Source: Siminovitchia terrae (GTDB taxonomy: Bacteria; Bacillota; Bacilli; Bacillales; Bacillaceae_C). Taken from it: 64,000 nucleotides of DNA. The stretch lies in contig NZ_QYTW02000017.1 of the NCBI RefSeq assembly GCF_003605405.2, forward strand, positions 1-64,000, in the 5' to 3' direction. Below, in pieces: positions 25,320 to 36,039 of the stretch. Numbering within the stretch: position 1 is the stretch's first letter; each line of letters begins with the position of its first letter. The translations under genes and the position numbers were made by a program. The notes beneath the pieces are model-generated. The model saw only the letters and a program-made list of their open reading frames with translations, had not been told where the DNA came from and did not search any database.

Positions 25320-26039
25320 TTGTCTGCTGAAAGCTTTATTCAAATGGACCAGTTTTATCATTTTTTTCAACCGATTTACGATATAAAAAGTAGTAAAAAA
25401 GTAGGGTATGAGGCGCTTTTAAGACATGAAACATACCCAAACCCTGAAGCAGCTTTTCAAACGGCCAAACAAGAAAATTGTCTTTATGATTTGGATTCCC
25501 AGTCCATTTATAAAGCTCTTTCAAGTTTTTATTCAGTAGATTCAAGGGAAGAACTCGGAGTCCTGTTTTTAAATATTTTCCCGTCGACCATTCTAAATCC
25601 GAATTTTCCAGATTTCGTTCAACAAATAATTGCCGACAATGACTCAGCTAATCAACAAATAGTCTTGGAGATATCTGAATCAGAGGCAATTTCGGACTTG
25701 GATAGTTTAAAATATCGGTTATTTGGACTCCGGCAGGATGGATTTTTAATAGCAATTGATGACATTGGGAGAGGATACTCAAGTGCAGAAACCATTATTG
25801 AATTAGAACCCGATTACTTAAAATTGGATCGTTACCTTGCTCAAGATTTACATATATTTCAAAAAAAACAGGAGTATATCTCAGTTTTTAAAAATTTTTG
25901 TGAGAAAACCGGAAGCAAACTTATATTAGAAGGCGTCGAAACAGAAGAGGAACTTCAAATGGCAAAAGCATTGGGAATTTCAGGAGCCCAAGGATATTAT
26001 CTTGGGAAACCAGCTTTATTACAATCTGTATTCATTTAA
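25320..26039 (+). CDS. EAL-domain cyclic-di-GMP phosphodiesterase
   Basis: 239 residues, almost the whole protein being one EAL domain with no sensor. Catalytic and metal-binding positions are present: EALLR (the EAL motif), LFLNIFPST, EISESEA, AIDDIGRGYSS (usually DDFG), PDYLKLDR, EGVET and QGYYLGKP, so it is probably active. It would hydrolyse c-di-GMP to pGpG. TTG 25320 is the start, nine bases after GGGAGG; a frame open from 25221 would run through the riboswitch. ATG 25344 is an alternative. The gene is controlled by a c-di-GMP-I riboswitch, a product-level feedback loop. Confidence 0.92.
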   Translation: MSAESFIQMDQFYHFFQPIYDIKSSKKVGYEALLRHETYPNPEAAFQTAKQENCLYDLDSQSIYKALSSFYSVDSREELGVLFLNIFPSTILNPNFPDFVQQIIADNDSANQQIVLEISESEAISDLDSLKYRLFGLRQDGFLIAIDDIGRGYSSAETIIELEPDYLKLDRYLAQDLHIFQKKQEYISVFKNFCEKTGSKLILEGVETEEELQMAKALGISGAQGYYLGKPALLQSVFI

Positions 26040-26082
26040 ACCTTGGATTAAACAATATTCGCCAGTATAAGGAGCATTATAA

Positions 26083-26421
26083 ATGTCAGCAATTCAAGAA
26101 ATTAGTAGATATGATGTATTGTTATCGCAATTCCCTTTTAAAAAAATACCAGTTAATTCTATAGATTATGATTCGCTAAAGAGGATGTTTGATTTTCTGT
26201 ATGAGTATACAGATATCTACCAACTTGCCTTTTTAAGAGGGGAAACGATGTTCCAGTATCTTAAGTATCATCAAACCATGCAATTCGAAATCATTTCTTT
26301 TACTCAAGCGATACAAGATATTAAAATTTTTACTTTCTATCTCAAAAATGAAAGAGCGATAAATAATGATTTAAGGCTTGACTTTTCATTGCAAAATTAC
26401 CATTTATGGCAAAGTTTGTAA
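26083..26421 (+). CDS. small protein of unknown function, partner of the EAL gene
   Basis: 112 residues, probably alpha-helical and soluble, starting MSAIQEISRYDVLLSQFPFK. It has no cysteine and no membrane helix, and its composition is rich in Tyr, Phe and Gln. AAGGAGC precedes ATG 26083, 43 bases after the EAL gene, so it is almost surely in the same riboswitch-controlled transcript. It matches no family I recognise. A role in c-di-GMP or motility signalling is suggested only by position. Confidence 0.7.
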   Translation: MSAIQEISRYDVLLSQFPFKKIPVNSIDYDSLKRMFDFLYEYTDIYQLAFLRGETMFQYLKYHQTMQFEIISFTQAIQDIKIFTFYLKNERAINNDLRLDFSLQNYHLWQSL

Positions 26422-26521
26422 ATCCTTGATTTCCTAGGAACGAAAAAATTCAAATGGTTTTGCGGTTTGCGTTTTTGTGAAACTTTTTTACTACATTTTG
26501 AAGACGGTATGCCCAATCTAC

Positions 26522-26548
26522 TAAAGATTGCTAGAAAGAAGCCGATAC
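26522..26548 (+). promoter_or_regulatory. sigma-D promoter of hemAT
   Basis: TAAA (26522-26525), 15 bases and GCCGATAC (26541-26548). This is a near-consensus match to the motility sigma factor (TAAA-N15-GCCGATAT). Confidence 0.8.
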
Positions 26549-26650
26549 ATAATTTGTAGAATAAATGTCGATGAAATAGGAATTAAGACCTATTGTGAAA
26601 TGAATAAAAAATAATGTTGAAAACGCAAACGGCAAAGAGGAGGACGAAAC

Positions 26651-27958
26651 ATGAGTTTTTTGGGGATTGGGAAATCAACCAGCAAAAAAGAAGATGGAAT
26701 TAATCATAGTGAAAAAGTAAATACGAAAGTTGGCACAAAAATAGAGGATACTTCTATATTGGATAAAATCAATATGATCAACCTTACCGAAAAAGATTTG
26801 AAGCTCCTCAAAAGTATTCAGCCATTAGTTAAGGAAAATATCGAACGATTAGTTGATGAGTTCTATTCGGTTGTTCTGAAGGTTGCAAGTTTAAAAAAGA
26901 TTATTCAGAAGAACTCCACTGTCGAGCGCCTTAAGAAAACCTTAAGAGTTCACATTATAGAAATGTTCGATGGGAACATAGATCAAAGCTTTATAGATAA
27001 ACGTTTGAAAATCGCGAAGGTTCACTATGTAATCGGATTGGAACCAGCATGGTATATGGGATCGTTTCAAGGCATTCACGATACGATCACTCATCTAGCA
27101 TTTAAGAATATAAAAGATAAGAGAAAGCTGCAATCGCTCCTTTCAGCTGTCAATAAAATCCTAAGCTTGGAGCAGCAAATCGTTCTTGAAGCATATGATC
27201 GGGAAAACATGCTAAAGTTAAATGCTCAATTTGAAGAGGGGAAAATCTATCTGAAAAACCAAATGACTTCCGTAAGTGAAGGACTGGTTGCCCTTGCCGA
27301 ACAGACTCAGGCATCTGTTGCCGCTTTGAGTAAAAATATCCGTGAAGTAAATGAAACGACTACAGAGAACAATGAGCAGTCTATTTTAGCAAAAAATTAT
27401 GCACAAGATGGACAGCACAAACTGAAGGAATTATTAGAAAAAATAAGTGTCATGGATAATTACTCAAGGGATATGATTGAAAGCATCCATCGCCTGGGTG
27501 AGTCTTCTGATCAAATTTCCAGTGTCATTCACATTGTTCAAGATATCGCTGAGCAAACGAATATCCTAGCTTTGAATTCCGCTATAGAAGCGGCAAGGGC
27601 CGGCGAACACGGAAGAGGATTTGCCGTACTTTCCCAAGAGGTGCAAAGCCTTGCTGAACAAACAAAGAATTCCATCTCACAAATTCACGAACTGATTTCT
27701 AACTCCAACCTATACAAGGAACAGGTGATAAAGTCATTGAAGCATGTGGAAGAAGCGTTGATGTCCGGTATTGCAACGTCTGAACATACTCATGAAGCAT
27801 TTCAGAATATTGCCCAGTCCATCCAGCAAAACAGCATGACGAATATGAAAGTACAGGAGCAGATGGACCAGCTCGTTGCGGTTGTCAATGAAATTGAAAA
27901 TGCTTCAGCAATTGTGACGTCGTCAGCAGAACAATTGAATGAAGCCGCGATGGTTTAG
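26651..27958 (+). CDS. hemAT: HemAT heme-based aerotaxis transducer
   Basis: 435 residues, soluble. Residues about 35-190 form a globin-coupled sensor with proximal heme ligand His125 in RLKIAKVHYVIGL, followed by PAWYMGSFQ; the equivalent in B. subtilis HemAT is His123. The C-terminal half is an MCP signalling coiled coil with the hairpin tip DIAEQTNILALNSAIEAARA. It senses oxygen and passes the signal to CheA through CheW. AGGAGG precedes ATG 26651, with a sigma-D promoter 100 bases upstream. The hairpin at 28016 ends the transcript. Confidence 0.95.
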   Translation: MSFLGIGKSTSKKEDGINHSEKVNTKVGTKIEDTSILDKINMINLTEKDLKLLKSIQPLVKENIERLVDEFYSVVLKVASLKKIIQKNSTVERLKKTLRVHIIEMFDGNIDQSFIDKRLKIAKVHYVIGLEPAWYMGSFQGIHDTITHLAFKNIKDKRKLQSLLSAVNKILSLEQQIVLEAYDRENMLKLNAQFEEGKIYLKNQMTSVSEGLVALAEQTQASVAALSKNIREVNETTTENNEQSILAKNYAQDGQHKLKELLEKISVMDNYSRDMIESIHRLGESSDQISSVIHIVQDIAEQTNILALNSAIEAARAGEHGRGFAVLSQEVQSLAEQTKNSISQIHELISNSNLYKEQVIKSLKHVEEALMSGIATSEHTHEAFQNIAQSIQQNSMTNMKVQEQMDQLVAVVNEIENASAIVTSSAEQLNEAAMV

Positions 27959-28015
27959 ATTTTTTTGAGGTGCGAAAATAACCGGATTGAATCAGAATGA
28001 ACAATCATATTATTT

Positions 28016-28037
28016 CCCCCTCTTAGGGGGTTTTTTT
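28016..28037 (+). terminator. terminator of hemAT
   Basis: CCCCC-TCTTA-GGGGG followed by seven T's. The next chemoreceptor gene starts only 57 bases later with no obvious promoter in between, so partial read-through may feed it. Confidence 0.8.
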
Positions 28038-28093
28038 GTGAAACAGCTTAAAAGGAATGGAGAAGACAGCATGATTAAGAAGGTGAGTTATGA

Positions 28094-29689
28094 ATGAAAT
28101 TATTAAATTGGTTTTTAAATCTAAAAACAGCGACGAAGCTTTTATCGGCTTTTATATTTATCGCATTACTACAAGCTGGTTCCGGATACTTTGGGTTATC
28201 CAGCTTGGACAAGGTCAGCGATGATGTCGATCTTATTTATGAAAAGAGCCTGAAACCGATTGAATACATGTCGCAAGCTCGAAATAATTTCCAAGTATTA
28301 AGCTTGAAATGGCGTGATATTAATTTAATCGACTCGCCGAACGAAAGGGCCGGCTTGCTGATGGATGTCAACACACTCAGAAAAGAAATTACATATTATT
28401 TTGAATTGTATAGAGACAGGCCTTTAAATGTAAACCAGGAAAGGCTGCTTGAAACCTATGATAAGGTGTGGGAGGAATATAATACGAAATACGACGAATC
28501 CGTTCAGCAGATTGTCAATGGAACAGGCGATTATAAAGCTTATATGAGTGGAGACTTTAACAACCTCCAGCTTCAATTGGTCAGCATTATGAACCAATTG
28601 GTGGAATTAGATATGAAAAGAGCTGACAAAGCCAAAGAGAGGGCTGACAATGTACATGCTACATCTACAATCATCACATTATCTAGTGTAGTCATTACGC
28701 TAGTCATCAGTGTTGCTTTCGGAGTATTCATTTCCCAAATCATTTCTCGTCCACTAAAACGTATGGTTGGTCTCGTAGAAAAGGTCGCTGATGGGGATTT
28801 AACGGAAACGGCAAATATAAACACAAGGGATGAGGTGGGCATTCTTGCGCAATCTGTCAACCGTATGGTGATCAATATTAAGGGAATGATCCAAAATATA
28901 TTAAGCGCTGCAGAAAATTTATCGGCGTCATCTGAACAGGTATCAGCGAGTACCGAGGAAATTGCCAGCGCAAGTGCCAATCAAGCAAACGCTGCGCAAA
29001 CAATGAATGAATTATTTTTGGAATTGTCTGAAGCAATTAATGCGGTAGCACGAAACACAGAGCAAGCAGCTGAGCTATCAAACAAGACGATCCAGATTGC
29101 CCATGATGGAGAACAAGTCGTTTTATCATCTGTAGAGGGCGCTAACCTTGTAAGCGACAATATATCAAGTTTAGAAGAAGATTCGAACAAAATTGGTGAA
29201 ATTATTGGAGTGATTGATGATATTGCAGATCAGACAAATCTTTTGGCGCTAAATGCTGCTATTGAAGCAGCACGAGCAGGAGACCAAGGAAGGGGATTCG
29301 CTGTCGTGGCAGAAGAAGTCCGCAAGCTGGCCGAAAGAAGCGGAGAAGCTACAAAGCAGATCACGATGATTATAAAAAGCATGCAGGAAAACACAGCACA
29401 CAGTGTAAAATCGGTGCAAGACGGGCTGGTATATACGAAACAGTCGGGAGAGGCCTTTGAAAATATTATTCAGATGATCAATGAAACAGGCAACAAAGTG
29501 ACGGAAATTGCAAGTGCCAGTGAGGAACAAGCGGCTCAATCGGAAGAAGTGCTGTCTTTCATCGAGAGCATTTCTGCTGCAACTGAAGAGGCAACGGCAA
29601 GCAGCCAGGAAACAGCGTTGACATCGCAAAGCCTGATTGACTTGGCCGAAGAGTTGAATGCATCCGTATCAGCTTTTAAAACATCATGA
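28094..29689 (+). CDS. methyl-accepting chemotaxis protein 1, four-helix-bundle sensor
   Basis: 531 residues. One helix (about 12-33), an extracytoplasmic four-helix-bundle (4HB/TarH-type) sensor to about 190, a second helix (about 192-214), HAMP to about 270 and a long signalling coiled coil. The hairpin tip is [20 protein letters not shown], which contacts CheA/CheW. The C-terminus ends in VSAFKTS without a CheR-tethering pentapeptide. GAAGGTGAG precedes ATG 28094. It is the first of six paralogues whose signalling halves are nearly the same and whose sensors differ; ligand unknown. Confidence 0.93.
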   Translation: MKLLNWFLNLKTATKLLSAFIFIALLQAGSGYFGLSSLDKVSDDVDLIYEKSLKPIEYMSQARNNFQVLSLKWRDINLIDSPNERAGLLMDVNTLRKEITYYFELYRDRPLNVNQERLLETYDKVWEEYNTKYDESVQQIVNGTGDYKAYMSGDFNNLQLQLVSIMNQLVELDMKRADKAKERADNVHATSTIITLSSVVITLVISVAFGVFISQIISRPLKRMVGLVEKVADGDLTETANINTRDEVGILAQSVNRMVINIKGMIQNILSAAENLSASSEQVSASTEEIASASANQANAAQTMNELFLELSEAINAVARNTEQAAELSNKTIQIAHDGEQVVLSSVEGANLVSDNISSLEEDSNKIGEIIGVIDDIADQTNLLALNAAIEAARAGDQGRGFAVVAEEVRKLAERSGEATKQITMIIKSMQENTAHSVKSVQDGLVYTKQSGEAFENIIQMINETGNKVTEIASASEEQAAQSEEVLSFIESISAATEEATASSQETALTSQSLIDLAEELNASVSAFKTS

Positions 29690-29766
29690 ATAAGTAGAGT
29701 ACAATATATAAATTACTGTTTTGGAGGTACAGGGAAAGAAAAATACGAAATAAAAGGATGTCAAAA

Positions 29767-31368
29767 ATGCGTTGGTTCATCAATCGGAAAACATCATTCA
29801 AACTAATATCTTCATTTATTATAATTGCTGTTATTCTTACAGGCGTATGTGCTTATGCAATATCAAACATGAAGAAAATTAATGTAAATGTTGGAAGCCT
29901 TTATATTGGATCGATCATTCCAATGAAGGACTTGAATGAATCGAAGTTTGAACTCCAGAAATTAAGAAATGCATGGTTGGATATTGTATTATTTGATCCC
30001 GAAACTGACAATAAAACGAAAATGGAAGAAATAAAAATACTTAGAGAAGATATTGTGAAAAATTTCAAAAGTTACACTGATTCCTACTTGGGTTACGGAG
30101 AAGCGGCAGAGCGAGAGGCGCAACAGATTTATGAACAGTTCACCGCGGAATTTAAGGCTTACAATCAATCTTATGATGAGGCAATCCGGTCGGTTTCTGA
30201 CGGCCGGAGTGGCTTCGAACAATTGGATCCTGGATTGAAAGAGTATAATGAACGTTTAATCAGCTATATTGACGAAATCTGGGCTGTAGATATGTCTATG
30301 TCGACAGAGGAATATCATGATTCGGAGAATATGTATTCTACTTCGTTAGTCGTCATGTTCGTAGTAGCTGTACTAACATTCGCTCTATGTATCTTTGTAG
30401 GGCTTTTGCTGACAAAGATGATTGCCCGTCCACTCCAAGATATGGCAGGGTTGATGGAAAACGTGGCTTCAGGAGATTTGACTGAAATCGCTGAGATTCG
30501 GTCAAAGGATGAAGTTGGAATGCTGGCTCAGTCAGCCAATAAGATGATTATCAATTTAAAAGGCATGATCAGAAATGTTTTAAGTGCAGCTGAAAGCCTG
30601 TCAGCTTCCTCAGAACAGGTGTCAGCAAGTACCGAGGAGATAGCAAGTGTCAACGTCAATCAAGCAAATGCATCTCAAAAAATGAATGAGCTGTTAAAGG
30701 AACTGTCAGGAGCAATCCAAGCTATAGCCCAAAACACAGAGCAGGCTGCAAAGCTTGCTAATGATACGATCCAAATTGCTAAAGATGGAGAAAAAGTAGT
30801 ACTATCTTCAGTTGATGGCACCAATGTCGTAGGCGATCAGATGAAAAGGTTAGAGAAGGATTCTAACAGGATTGGTGATATCATCGAGGTCATCGATGAC
30901 ATTGCAGATCAGACGAATTTATTGGCATTAAATGCAGCGATTGAAGCTGCCCGTGCCGGAGAACAGGGCCGAGGATTTGCTGTGGTGGCCGAGGAAGTTC
31001 GCAAGCTTGCAAAAAGAAGCGGTGAAGCGACAGACAAGATCACAACGATTATCAAGGACATGCAGGAAAATACAGCGCTTAGCGTGAAATCTGTGCAAGA
31101 GGGGCTTGCTTTTACAAGGCAATCTGGTGAAGCCTTTGAAAATATTATTCGCATGGTTAATGATACAGGCAATAAAGTGACGGAAATAGCGGGTGCTAGT
31201 GAAGAGCAGGCAGCCCAGTCGGCAGAGGTCCTCACGTTTATCGAAAGTATTTCTGCTGCGACGGAGGAAGCGACGGCAAGCAGCAGCGAAACAGCAGCTA
31301 CCTCCCAGAACTTAATAGAATTAGCAGAGGAACTGAATTCATCAGTTGCTGCATTCAAATTATCCTAG
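29767..31368 (+). CDS. methyl-accepting chemotaxis protein 2
   Basis: 533 residues with the layout of its neighbours: [14 protein letters not shown] start, a membrane helix, a 4HB sensor with several acidic stretches, a second helix near residue 200, HAMP and signalling domain. ATG 29767 is chosen because AAAGGATG lies six bases before it and the paralogues start MRWF or MSWF; an ATG nine bases earlier has no spacing to a ribosome site. It differs in the HAMP-proximal region ([13 protein letters not shown] instead of [13 protein letters not shown]) and in KLAKRS for KLAERS. Confidence 0.92.
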   Translation: MRWFINRKTSFKLISSFIIIAVILTGVCAYAISNMKKINVNVGSLYIGSIIPMKDLNESKFELQKLRNAWLDIVLFDPETDNKTKMEEIKILREDIVKNFKSYTDSYLGYGEAAEREAQQIYEQFTAEFKAYNQSYDEAIRSVSDGRSGFEQLDPGLKEYNERLISYIDEIWAVDMSMSTEEYHDSENMYSTSLVVMFVVAVLTFALCIFVGLLLTKMIARPLQDMAGLMENVASGDLTEIAEIRSKDEVGMLAQSANKMIINLKGMIRNVLSAAESLSASSEQVSASTEEIASVNVNQANASQKMNELLKELSGAIQAIAQNTEQAAKLANDTIQIAKDGEKVVLSSVDGTNVVGDQMKRLEKDSNRIGDIIEVIDDIADQTNLLALNAAIEAARAGEQGRGFAVVAEEVRKLAKRSGEATDKITTIIKDMQENTALSVKSVQEGLAFTRQSGEAFENIIRMVNDTGNKVTEIAGASEEQAAQSAEVLTFIESISAATEEATASSSETAATSQNLIELAEELNSSVAAFKLS

Positions 31369-31552
31369 GTTACCAATATTTTCTTTAATTGGAAGGAATA
31401 AGAAAATGGGATTTTATAGAGATTAACCAAATCCGTTCATTATCTGCCTTTAGCCATTATTGTGAACGGCATACAGATTGGGAGCTTGCAATAGAGCAAG
31501 GGCTTCCTAAGTGTAGGCTAAGAAGATTTTTAAGTAAGGGGTGTTTTATAGA

Positions 31553-33154
31553 ATGAGTTGGTTCGTTAATAGAAAAACTTCATTCAAGCTTTTATCATCT
31601 TTTATTTTCATTTCGATCATACTTGCAGGGGTAAGTATCTTTGCAATAATCAATATGAAAAAAATTAATACAATTGGCGCAGAGATGTACACTGCTGCAC
31701 TAAAGCCAATGGAAAATATGGCTAATGCCCAGAATGAGCTTCTGCAATTAAGGATTGGCTGGCGCGATGTTACACTGGCCAAATCAGAAGCTTCCATTGA
31801 TTCAAAGATGGAAGAAATAAAGAAAACTAGGGAAGATATCGCCGAAAATATTACAATTTATAAAAATTCCTATGAGACTGAAGGCGTGGAGGCCCAGCAG
31901 GAGGCTCAGGAATTCCATGATAAGTTTATGTCAGACTTTGAAGCATACAACAAAGCATATGATGAAGCAGTTCAATCAGTAAAAAAAGACAGCAATAGCT
32001 TCAAAAAACTCGATGCTGAGTTGAATGGATACCATGATCGCTTAACAACATATTTAGAAGAGATCTGGGATGTGGATATGTCCATTTCTGAAGAAGAATA
32101 TCAAAACTCTGAAAAGATGTTTTCCACCACGATGAAAATCATGATTACCATCGTTATATTGACACTAGGAATTTGCATCGCCCTCGGTTTCTTCCTGACA
32201 AAGATTATTGCACGCCCTCTTCATGAGATGGCAGAAATAATGGAGAAGGTTGCTGAAGGGGATCTGACTGAAAAGGCTCATATTCAAACGAAGGACGAAG
32301 TTGGAATACTTGCGCAATCCGTCAATCATATGATTGACAATTTAAAGGGCATGATCAAAAATATTGTAATTGCTGCGGAAAACCTATCGGCGTCTTCCGA
32401 ACAGGTTTCTGCCAGCACAGAAGAGATTGCCAGTGCAAGTACCAATCAAGCAACCTCTGCGCAGACAATGAATGAATTGTTCAGGGAATTATCAGAAGCA
32501 ATTAATGCGGTGGCACAGAACACAGAACAGGCCGCTATGCTTGCGAATAAAACAATGGAGATTGCGCAGGATGGAGAAAAAGTGGTCCTGTCTTCTGTGG
32601 AAGGAGCTAATCTTGTTAGTGACCAGATGTCCCTCTTGGAGCAAGATTCCAATAAAATTGGAGAAATTATCGAGGTTATTGATGATATTGCAGATCAAAC
32701 GAATCTTCTGGCTTTAAATGCAGCGATTGAAGCTGCACGTGCAGGTGAGCAAGGTAAAGGATTTGCGGTTGTGGCCGACGAGGTCCGCAACCTTGCTGAA
32801 AGAAGCGGCGAAGCGACTAAGCAGATCTCTGCCATTATCAAGGAAATGCAGGAAGCTACATTATTAAGCGTTAAATCAGTGGCTGAGGGTGTAACCTCTA
32901 CCCAACGCTCCGGTGAAGCTTTCGAAAATATTATTCAGCTCATTAATGAAACTGGAAATAAGGTGACGGAAATTGCCGGTGCCAGTGAGGAACAAGCGGC
33001 TCAGTCGGCTGAAGTGCTCACGTTTATTGAAAACATATCTGCTACAACTGAGGAAACGTCGGCAAGCAGTGAAGAAACAGCTTCTACAGCACAATCGCTC
33101 ACCGATCTGGCAGAAGAGTTAAATGCATCGGTGGCTTCCTTCAAGGTAAATTAA
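31553..33154 (+). CDS. methyl-accepting chemotaxis protein 3
   Basis: 533 residues, sensor most like that of receptor 2 ([28 protein letters not shown]). AAGGGGTG lies nine bases before ATG 31553. The 184-base stretch before it contains a 7-bp inverted repeat (CCGTTCA/TGAACGG, 31432-31470) and a GC-rich stem near 31480-31510. These could attenuate read-through from gene 2 or hold a weak promoter. A strong terminator follows at 33206, ending the first receptor group. Confidence 0.92.
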   Translation: MSWFVNRKTSFKLLSSFIFISIILAGVSIFAIINMKKINTIGAEMYTAALKPMENMANAQNELLQLRIGWRDVTLAKSEASIDSKMEEIKKTREDIAENITIYKNSYETEGVEAQQEAQEFHDKFMSDFEAYNKAYDEAVQSVKKDSNSFKKLDAELNGYHDRLTTYLEEIWDVDMSISEEEYQNSEKMFSTTMKIMITIVILTLGICIALGFFLTKIIARPLHEMAEIMEKVAEGDLTEKAHIQTKDEVGILAQSVNHMIDNLKGMIKNIVIAAENLSASSEQVSASTEEIASASTNQATSAQTMNELFRELSEAINAVAQNTEQAAMLANKTMEIAQDGEKVVLSSVEGANLVSDQMSLLEQDSNKIGEIIEVIDDIADQTNLLALNAAIEAARAGEQGKGFAVVADEVRNLAERSGEATKQISAIIKEMQEATLLSVKSVAEGVTSTQRSGEAFENIIQLINETGNKVTEIAGASEEQAAQSAEVLTFIENISATTEETSASSEETASTAQSLTDLAEELNASVASFKVN

Positions 33155-33205
33155 ATAATGGCTGGGGAAACTTAGAAAATGATGATTGATATCCCCACAT
33201 GAGTC

Positions 33206-33242
33206 AAGTCCTTGGGAATGGATTTCCCGAGGACTTTTGTCC
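33206..33242 (+). terminator. terminator after receptor 3
   Basis: AAGTCCTTGGGAA pairs with TTTCCCGAGGACTT, followed by TTGTCCTTT. The rest of 33243-33658 holds the sigma-D promoter below, a long leader and no gene apart from a seven-codon frame after AAGGAGGG at 33489. Confidence 0.8.
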
Positions 33243-33325
33243 TTTGTATCGTAACGAGTCTTTGAATTTCAACCTCCATATTACTCTTATTTTTGACTAA
33301 AACGAATGTTTGAAAAAACGCATAT

Positions 33326-33351
33326 TAAAAACAGTTTACATTTACCGATAA
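33326..33351 (+). promoter_or_regulatory. sigma-D promoter of receptor gene 4
   Basis: TAAA (33326-33329), 14 bases and ACCGATAA (33344-33351). It gives a leader of about 300 bases. Confidence 0.65.
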
Positions 33352-33658
33352 AAAAAATAATAGTAAGGACATTCTTTAGTATTGAAATTTTGCCAAAAAT
33401 TAACAAACTTAAAGCTATATAGAAGATATACATAGTTATTAATTACTAAGGGGCATAATTGTTCTACTATTATGAGAAAAAGCAGGGAAGGAGGGCTTTT
33501 ATGAGGAAAGGATGCTCTTATTGAAACTGAATTTGAAAAACAAATAAAAATGCTAGAAATTGGCTGCTTCTATATATGAATGGTTGGTCTGCTTTTAAGA
33601 ATAGCCGTTTGATGATAGAATGCACGACGAAATTTCAAAATAAGGGGATGTTGAGAAT

Positions 33659-35260
33659 ATGCGTTGGTTTCTAAATAGAAAAACATCATTCAAATTATTA
33701 TCGACTTTTGTACTAATTGCTGTGATACTTGCAGGTGTAAGTATATATTCCATGTCAACCATGAAGACGCTTCGTGGAAATGTCTGGATGACATATGAAA
33801 AAACGTTAGTCCCTATGAGTCATCTTACTCAAGCCCAGATAGATCTGTATAAATTAAAAATTATGTGGCAAGAAATTGCATTGTCTGATTTGAAAGCGGA
33901 TAACTCAAAGAAATTGGAAGAAATAAAGACTATGAGGCAGGACATCGAAAAAAATGTCAATATTTACGCAGATGTCTATTTGGATTTTGGAGAAGAGATT
34001 CAGCAGAAGGGAGAGAGGTTTCGAGAGGAGTTTACTTTAAATTTTGATTATTATAACAAAGTTTATGATGATGCAATCAAATCGGTTTCTGCGAATCGAA
34101 GCAGCTTTCAGCAAAAGAATGAAGAATTGAATAAATTACATGAAGGGGTAACCAACTATATCGAGCAGATCAAGGCTGTTGATATGGAGATCAATGGAGA
34201 AGAATACATTGCTACCGGAAAGTCCTATTCCACCTCAATAACCATTTTGATTATCATTTCAATACTTACGTTCGCGATGTGTATCGCTCTTGGACTCTTG
34301 CTTACTAGGGTTATTGCCCGTCCACTTAATGAAATGGCAAATCTGGTGGAGAAGGTAGCTGATGGGGATTTGACCGAAACTACCAATATCAAGACGAAAG
34401 ATGAGGTCGGGAAACTGGCTCAATCCTTCAATACGATGACTTTAAACTTAAGGGCTACCGTTCAAAACATATTAAGTGCGGCAGAAAACCTATCTGCATC
34501 CTCTGAACAGGTTTCAGCCAGCACGGATGAAATTGCCAGTGCCAGCGCTAATCAGGCAAATGCTGCACAAACGATGAATGAGCTGTTCAGGGAATTGTCG
34601 GAAGCCATCAATGCTGTAGCGCAAAATACGGAGCAAGCGGCGGAGCTTGCCGGCAAGACAATTAAAATTGCACAGGATGGGGAAAAAGTGCTTCTTTCTT
34701 CAGTAGAAGGGACTAACCATGTCAGTGATCAGATGGCAAAGCTAGAGGAGGATTCTCATAAAATCGGAGAAATTATCGAAGTGATTGACGACATCGCAGA
34801 TCAAACTAATTTATTGGCGCTCAATGCAGCCATAGAGGCGGCTCGTGCTGGGGAACAAGGACGCGGATTTGCCGTTGTTGCTGACGAAGTACGCAAACTG
34901 GCGGAACGAAGCGGAGAAGCGACGAAGCAGATTACAACTATCATAAAGGGGATGCAGCACCACACAACACTCAGCGTTCAATCCGTCCAGGAAGGACTTG
35001 TTTATACGCAGCAATCAAGTGAAGCCTTCGAAAGTATTATCAACATGGTTCATGACACGGGCAACAAAGTGACAGAAATAGCCGGCGCGAGTGAAGAGCA
35101 GGCAGCACAGTCGGAAGAGGTGCTTACGTTCATCGAGAGTATTTCTGCTGCAACCGAGGAGGCTTCCGCAAGCAGCGAGGAAACAGCAACAACAGCCAAT
35201 GCATTAACGGAACTAGCAGAGGAATTAAATGCTTCGGTAGCAGCTTTTAAAATAGATTAA
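33659..35260 (+). CDS. methyl-accepting chemotaxis protein 4
   Basis: 533 residues, again 4HB sensor, HAMP and signalling domain. The sensor is distinct ([20 protein letters not shown]). In the signalling half it has [15 protein letters not shown] (Asp for Glu) and [12 protein letters not shown] where the others have MQ(E/Q)[16 protein letters not shown] precedes ATG 33659. It has its own sigma-D promoter and a terminator at 35273, so it is monocistronic. Ligand unknown. Confidence 0.92.
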   Translation: MRWFLNRKTSFKLLSTFVLIAVILAGVSIYSMSTMKTLRGNVWMTYEKTLVPMSHLTQAQIDLYKLKIMWQEIALSDLKADNSKKLEEIKTMRQDIEKNVNIYADVYLDFGEEIQQKGERFREEFTLNFDYYNKVYDDAIKSVSANRSSFQQKNEELNKLHEGVTNYIEQIKAVDMEINGEEYIATGKSYSTSITILIIISILTFAMCIALGLLLTRVIARPLNEMANLVEKVADGDLTETTNIKTKDEVGKLAQSFNTMTLNLRATVQNILSAAENLSASSEQVSASTDEIASASANQANAAQTMNELFRELSEAINAVAQNTEQAAELAGKTIKIAQDGEKVLLSSVEGTNHVSDQMAKLEEDSHKIGEIIEVIDDIADQTNLLALNAAIEAARAGEQGRGFAVVADEVRKLAERSGEATKQITTIIKGMQHHTTLSVQSVQEGLVYTQQSSEAFESIINMVHDTGNKVTEIAGASEEQAAQSEEVLTFIESISAATEEASASSEETATTANALTELAEELNASVAAFKID

Positions 35261-35272
35261 TTTAACCCTAGT

Positions 35273-35303
35273 AAGCTCTGGTCTTGGACCGGAGCTTTCG
35301 TAT
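35273..35303 (+). terminator. terminator after receptor 4
   Basis: AAGCTCTGGTC pairs with GGACCGGAGCTT, followed by TCGTATTG, a modest T-run. Confidence 0.55.
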
Positions 35304-35349
35304 TGACTAACCTTAAAAAGGCTGAAAAGTGAATTTTCAATGACGTATA

Positions 35350-35376
35350 TAAAAAATATCATGAATATGCCGATAA
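35350..35376 (+). promoter_or_regulatory. sigma-D promoter of the cheW1-receptor 5 pair
   Basis: TAAA (35350-35353), 15 bases and GCCGATAA (35369-35376), seven of eight -10 bases of the sigma-D consensus. The start codon of cheW1 lies about 180 bases downstream. Confidence 0.8.
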
Positions 35377-35564
35377 AAAGGATAGCAGTTATTATATTAA
35401 ATTAGTAATAAAAGATTCCCAATTTTTAACTGGAAATGAACTGGTAGTGAATCAAAAAAGTTCCGCGTGAGACCTGACTGATTTTCGATAACAATGTCTT
35501 TTATCCACTTGATGCAGGATAACGGGGGGATCACTACTACAGTATATTGCGAGGAGGTATATCA

Positions 35565-36008
35565 TTGAGTACACAAGATGAACAATATGTAGTATTTGCT
35601 ATAAATGAAAATTTTTACGCCATCTCGATTCACGATGTTGCGGAAATTATCCGGATGCAGACTGTCAAATGGGTGCCGAATTCGCGTGAGGAGTTTCTAG
35701 GCGTCATTCATCTTAGAGAGCATATTATTCCTATCATCAGTCTTCATCGGATTTTTTCTGAAGATGAAAAGACAATAGATTCCAAAACAAGAATGATTGT
35801 TTTACAGACTAATGACCAGGAGTTTGGATTTGTGGTGGATGAGGTTGACCATGTCATGTTTTTATCAGATGAACATATCAGCCCTGCACCGCACATGTCA
35901 CAAAGTGAATGGATTACTGGGGTATATCACCATGATTCCAAGACAATCGCTTTGTTGAATCTACAGACTTTACTGCAGCAGGTGGATATTCAAAAGGTTT
36001 TGGATTAG
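35565..36008 (+). CDS. cheW: CheW coupling protein 1
   Basis: 147 residues of CheW fold: QYVVFAINENFYAISIHDVA, EIIRMQ, then GVIHLREHIIPIISL and RMIVLQTNDQEFGFVVDEV. It links receptors to CheA. It has HLREHIIP where CheW2 has NLRGRIIP, losing the Gly-Arg pair usual at this contact, so receptor preference may differ. TTG 35565 follows GAGGAGG; the frame open from 35547 would include the ribosome site. It is in an operon with receptor 5, 31 bases apart. Confidence 0.9.
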   Translation: MSTQDEQYVVFAINENFYAISIHDVAEIIRMQTVKWVPNSREEFLGVIHLREHIIPIISLHRIFSEDEKTIDSKTRMIVLQTNDQEFGFVVDEVDHVMFLSDEHISPAPHMSQSEWITGVYHHDSKTIALLNLQTLLQQVDIQKVLD

Positions 36009-36039
36009 TATCACTTAAAATTTGAGGAAGTGTCCAAAT

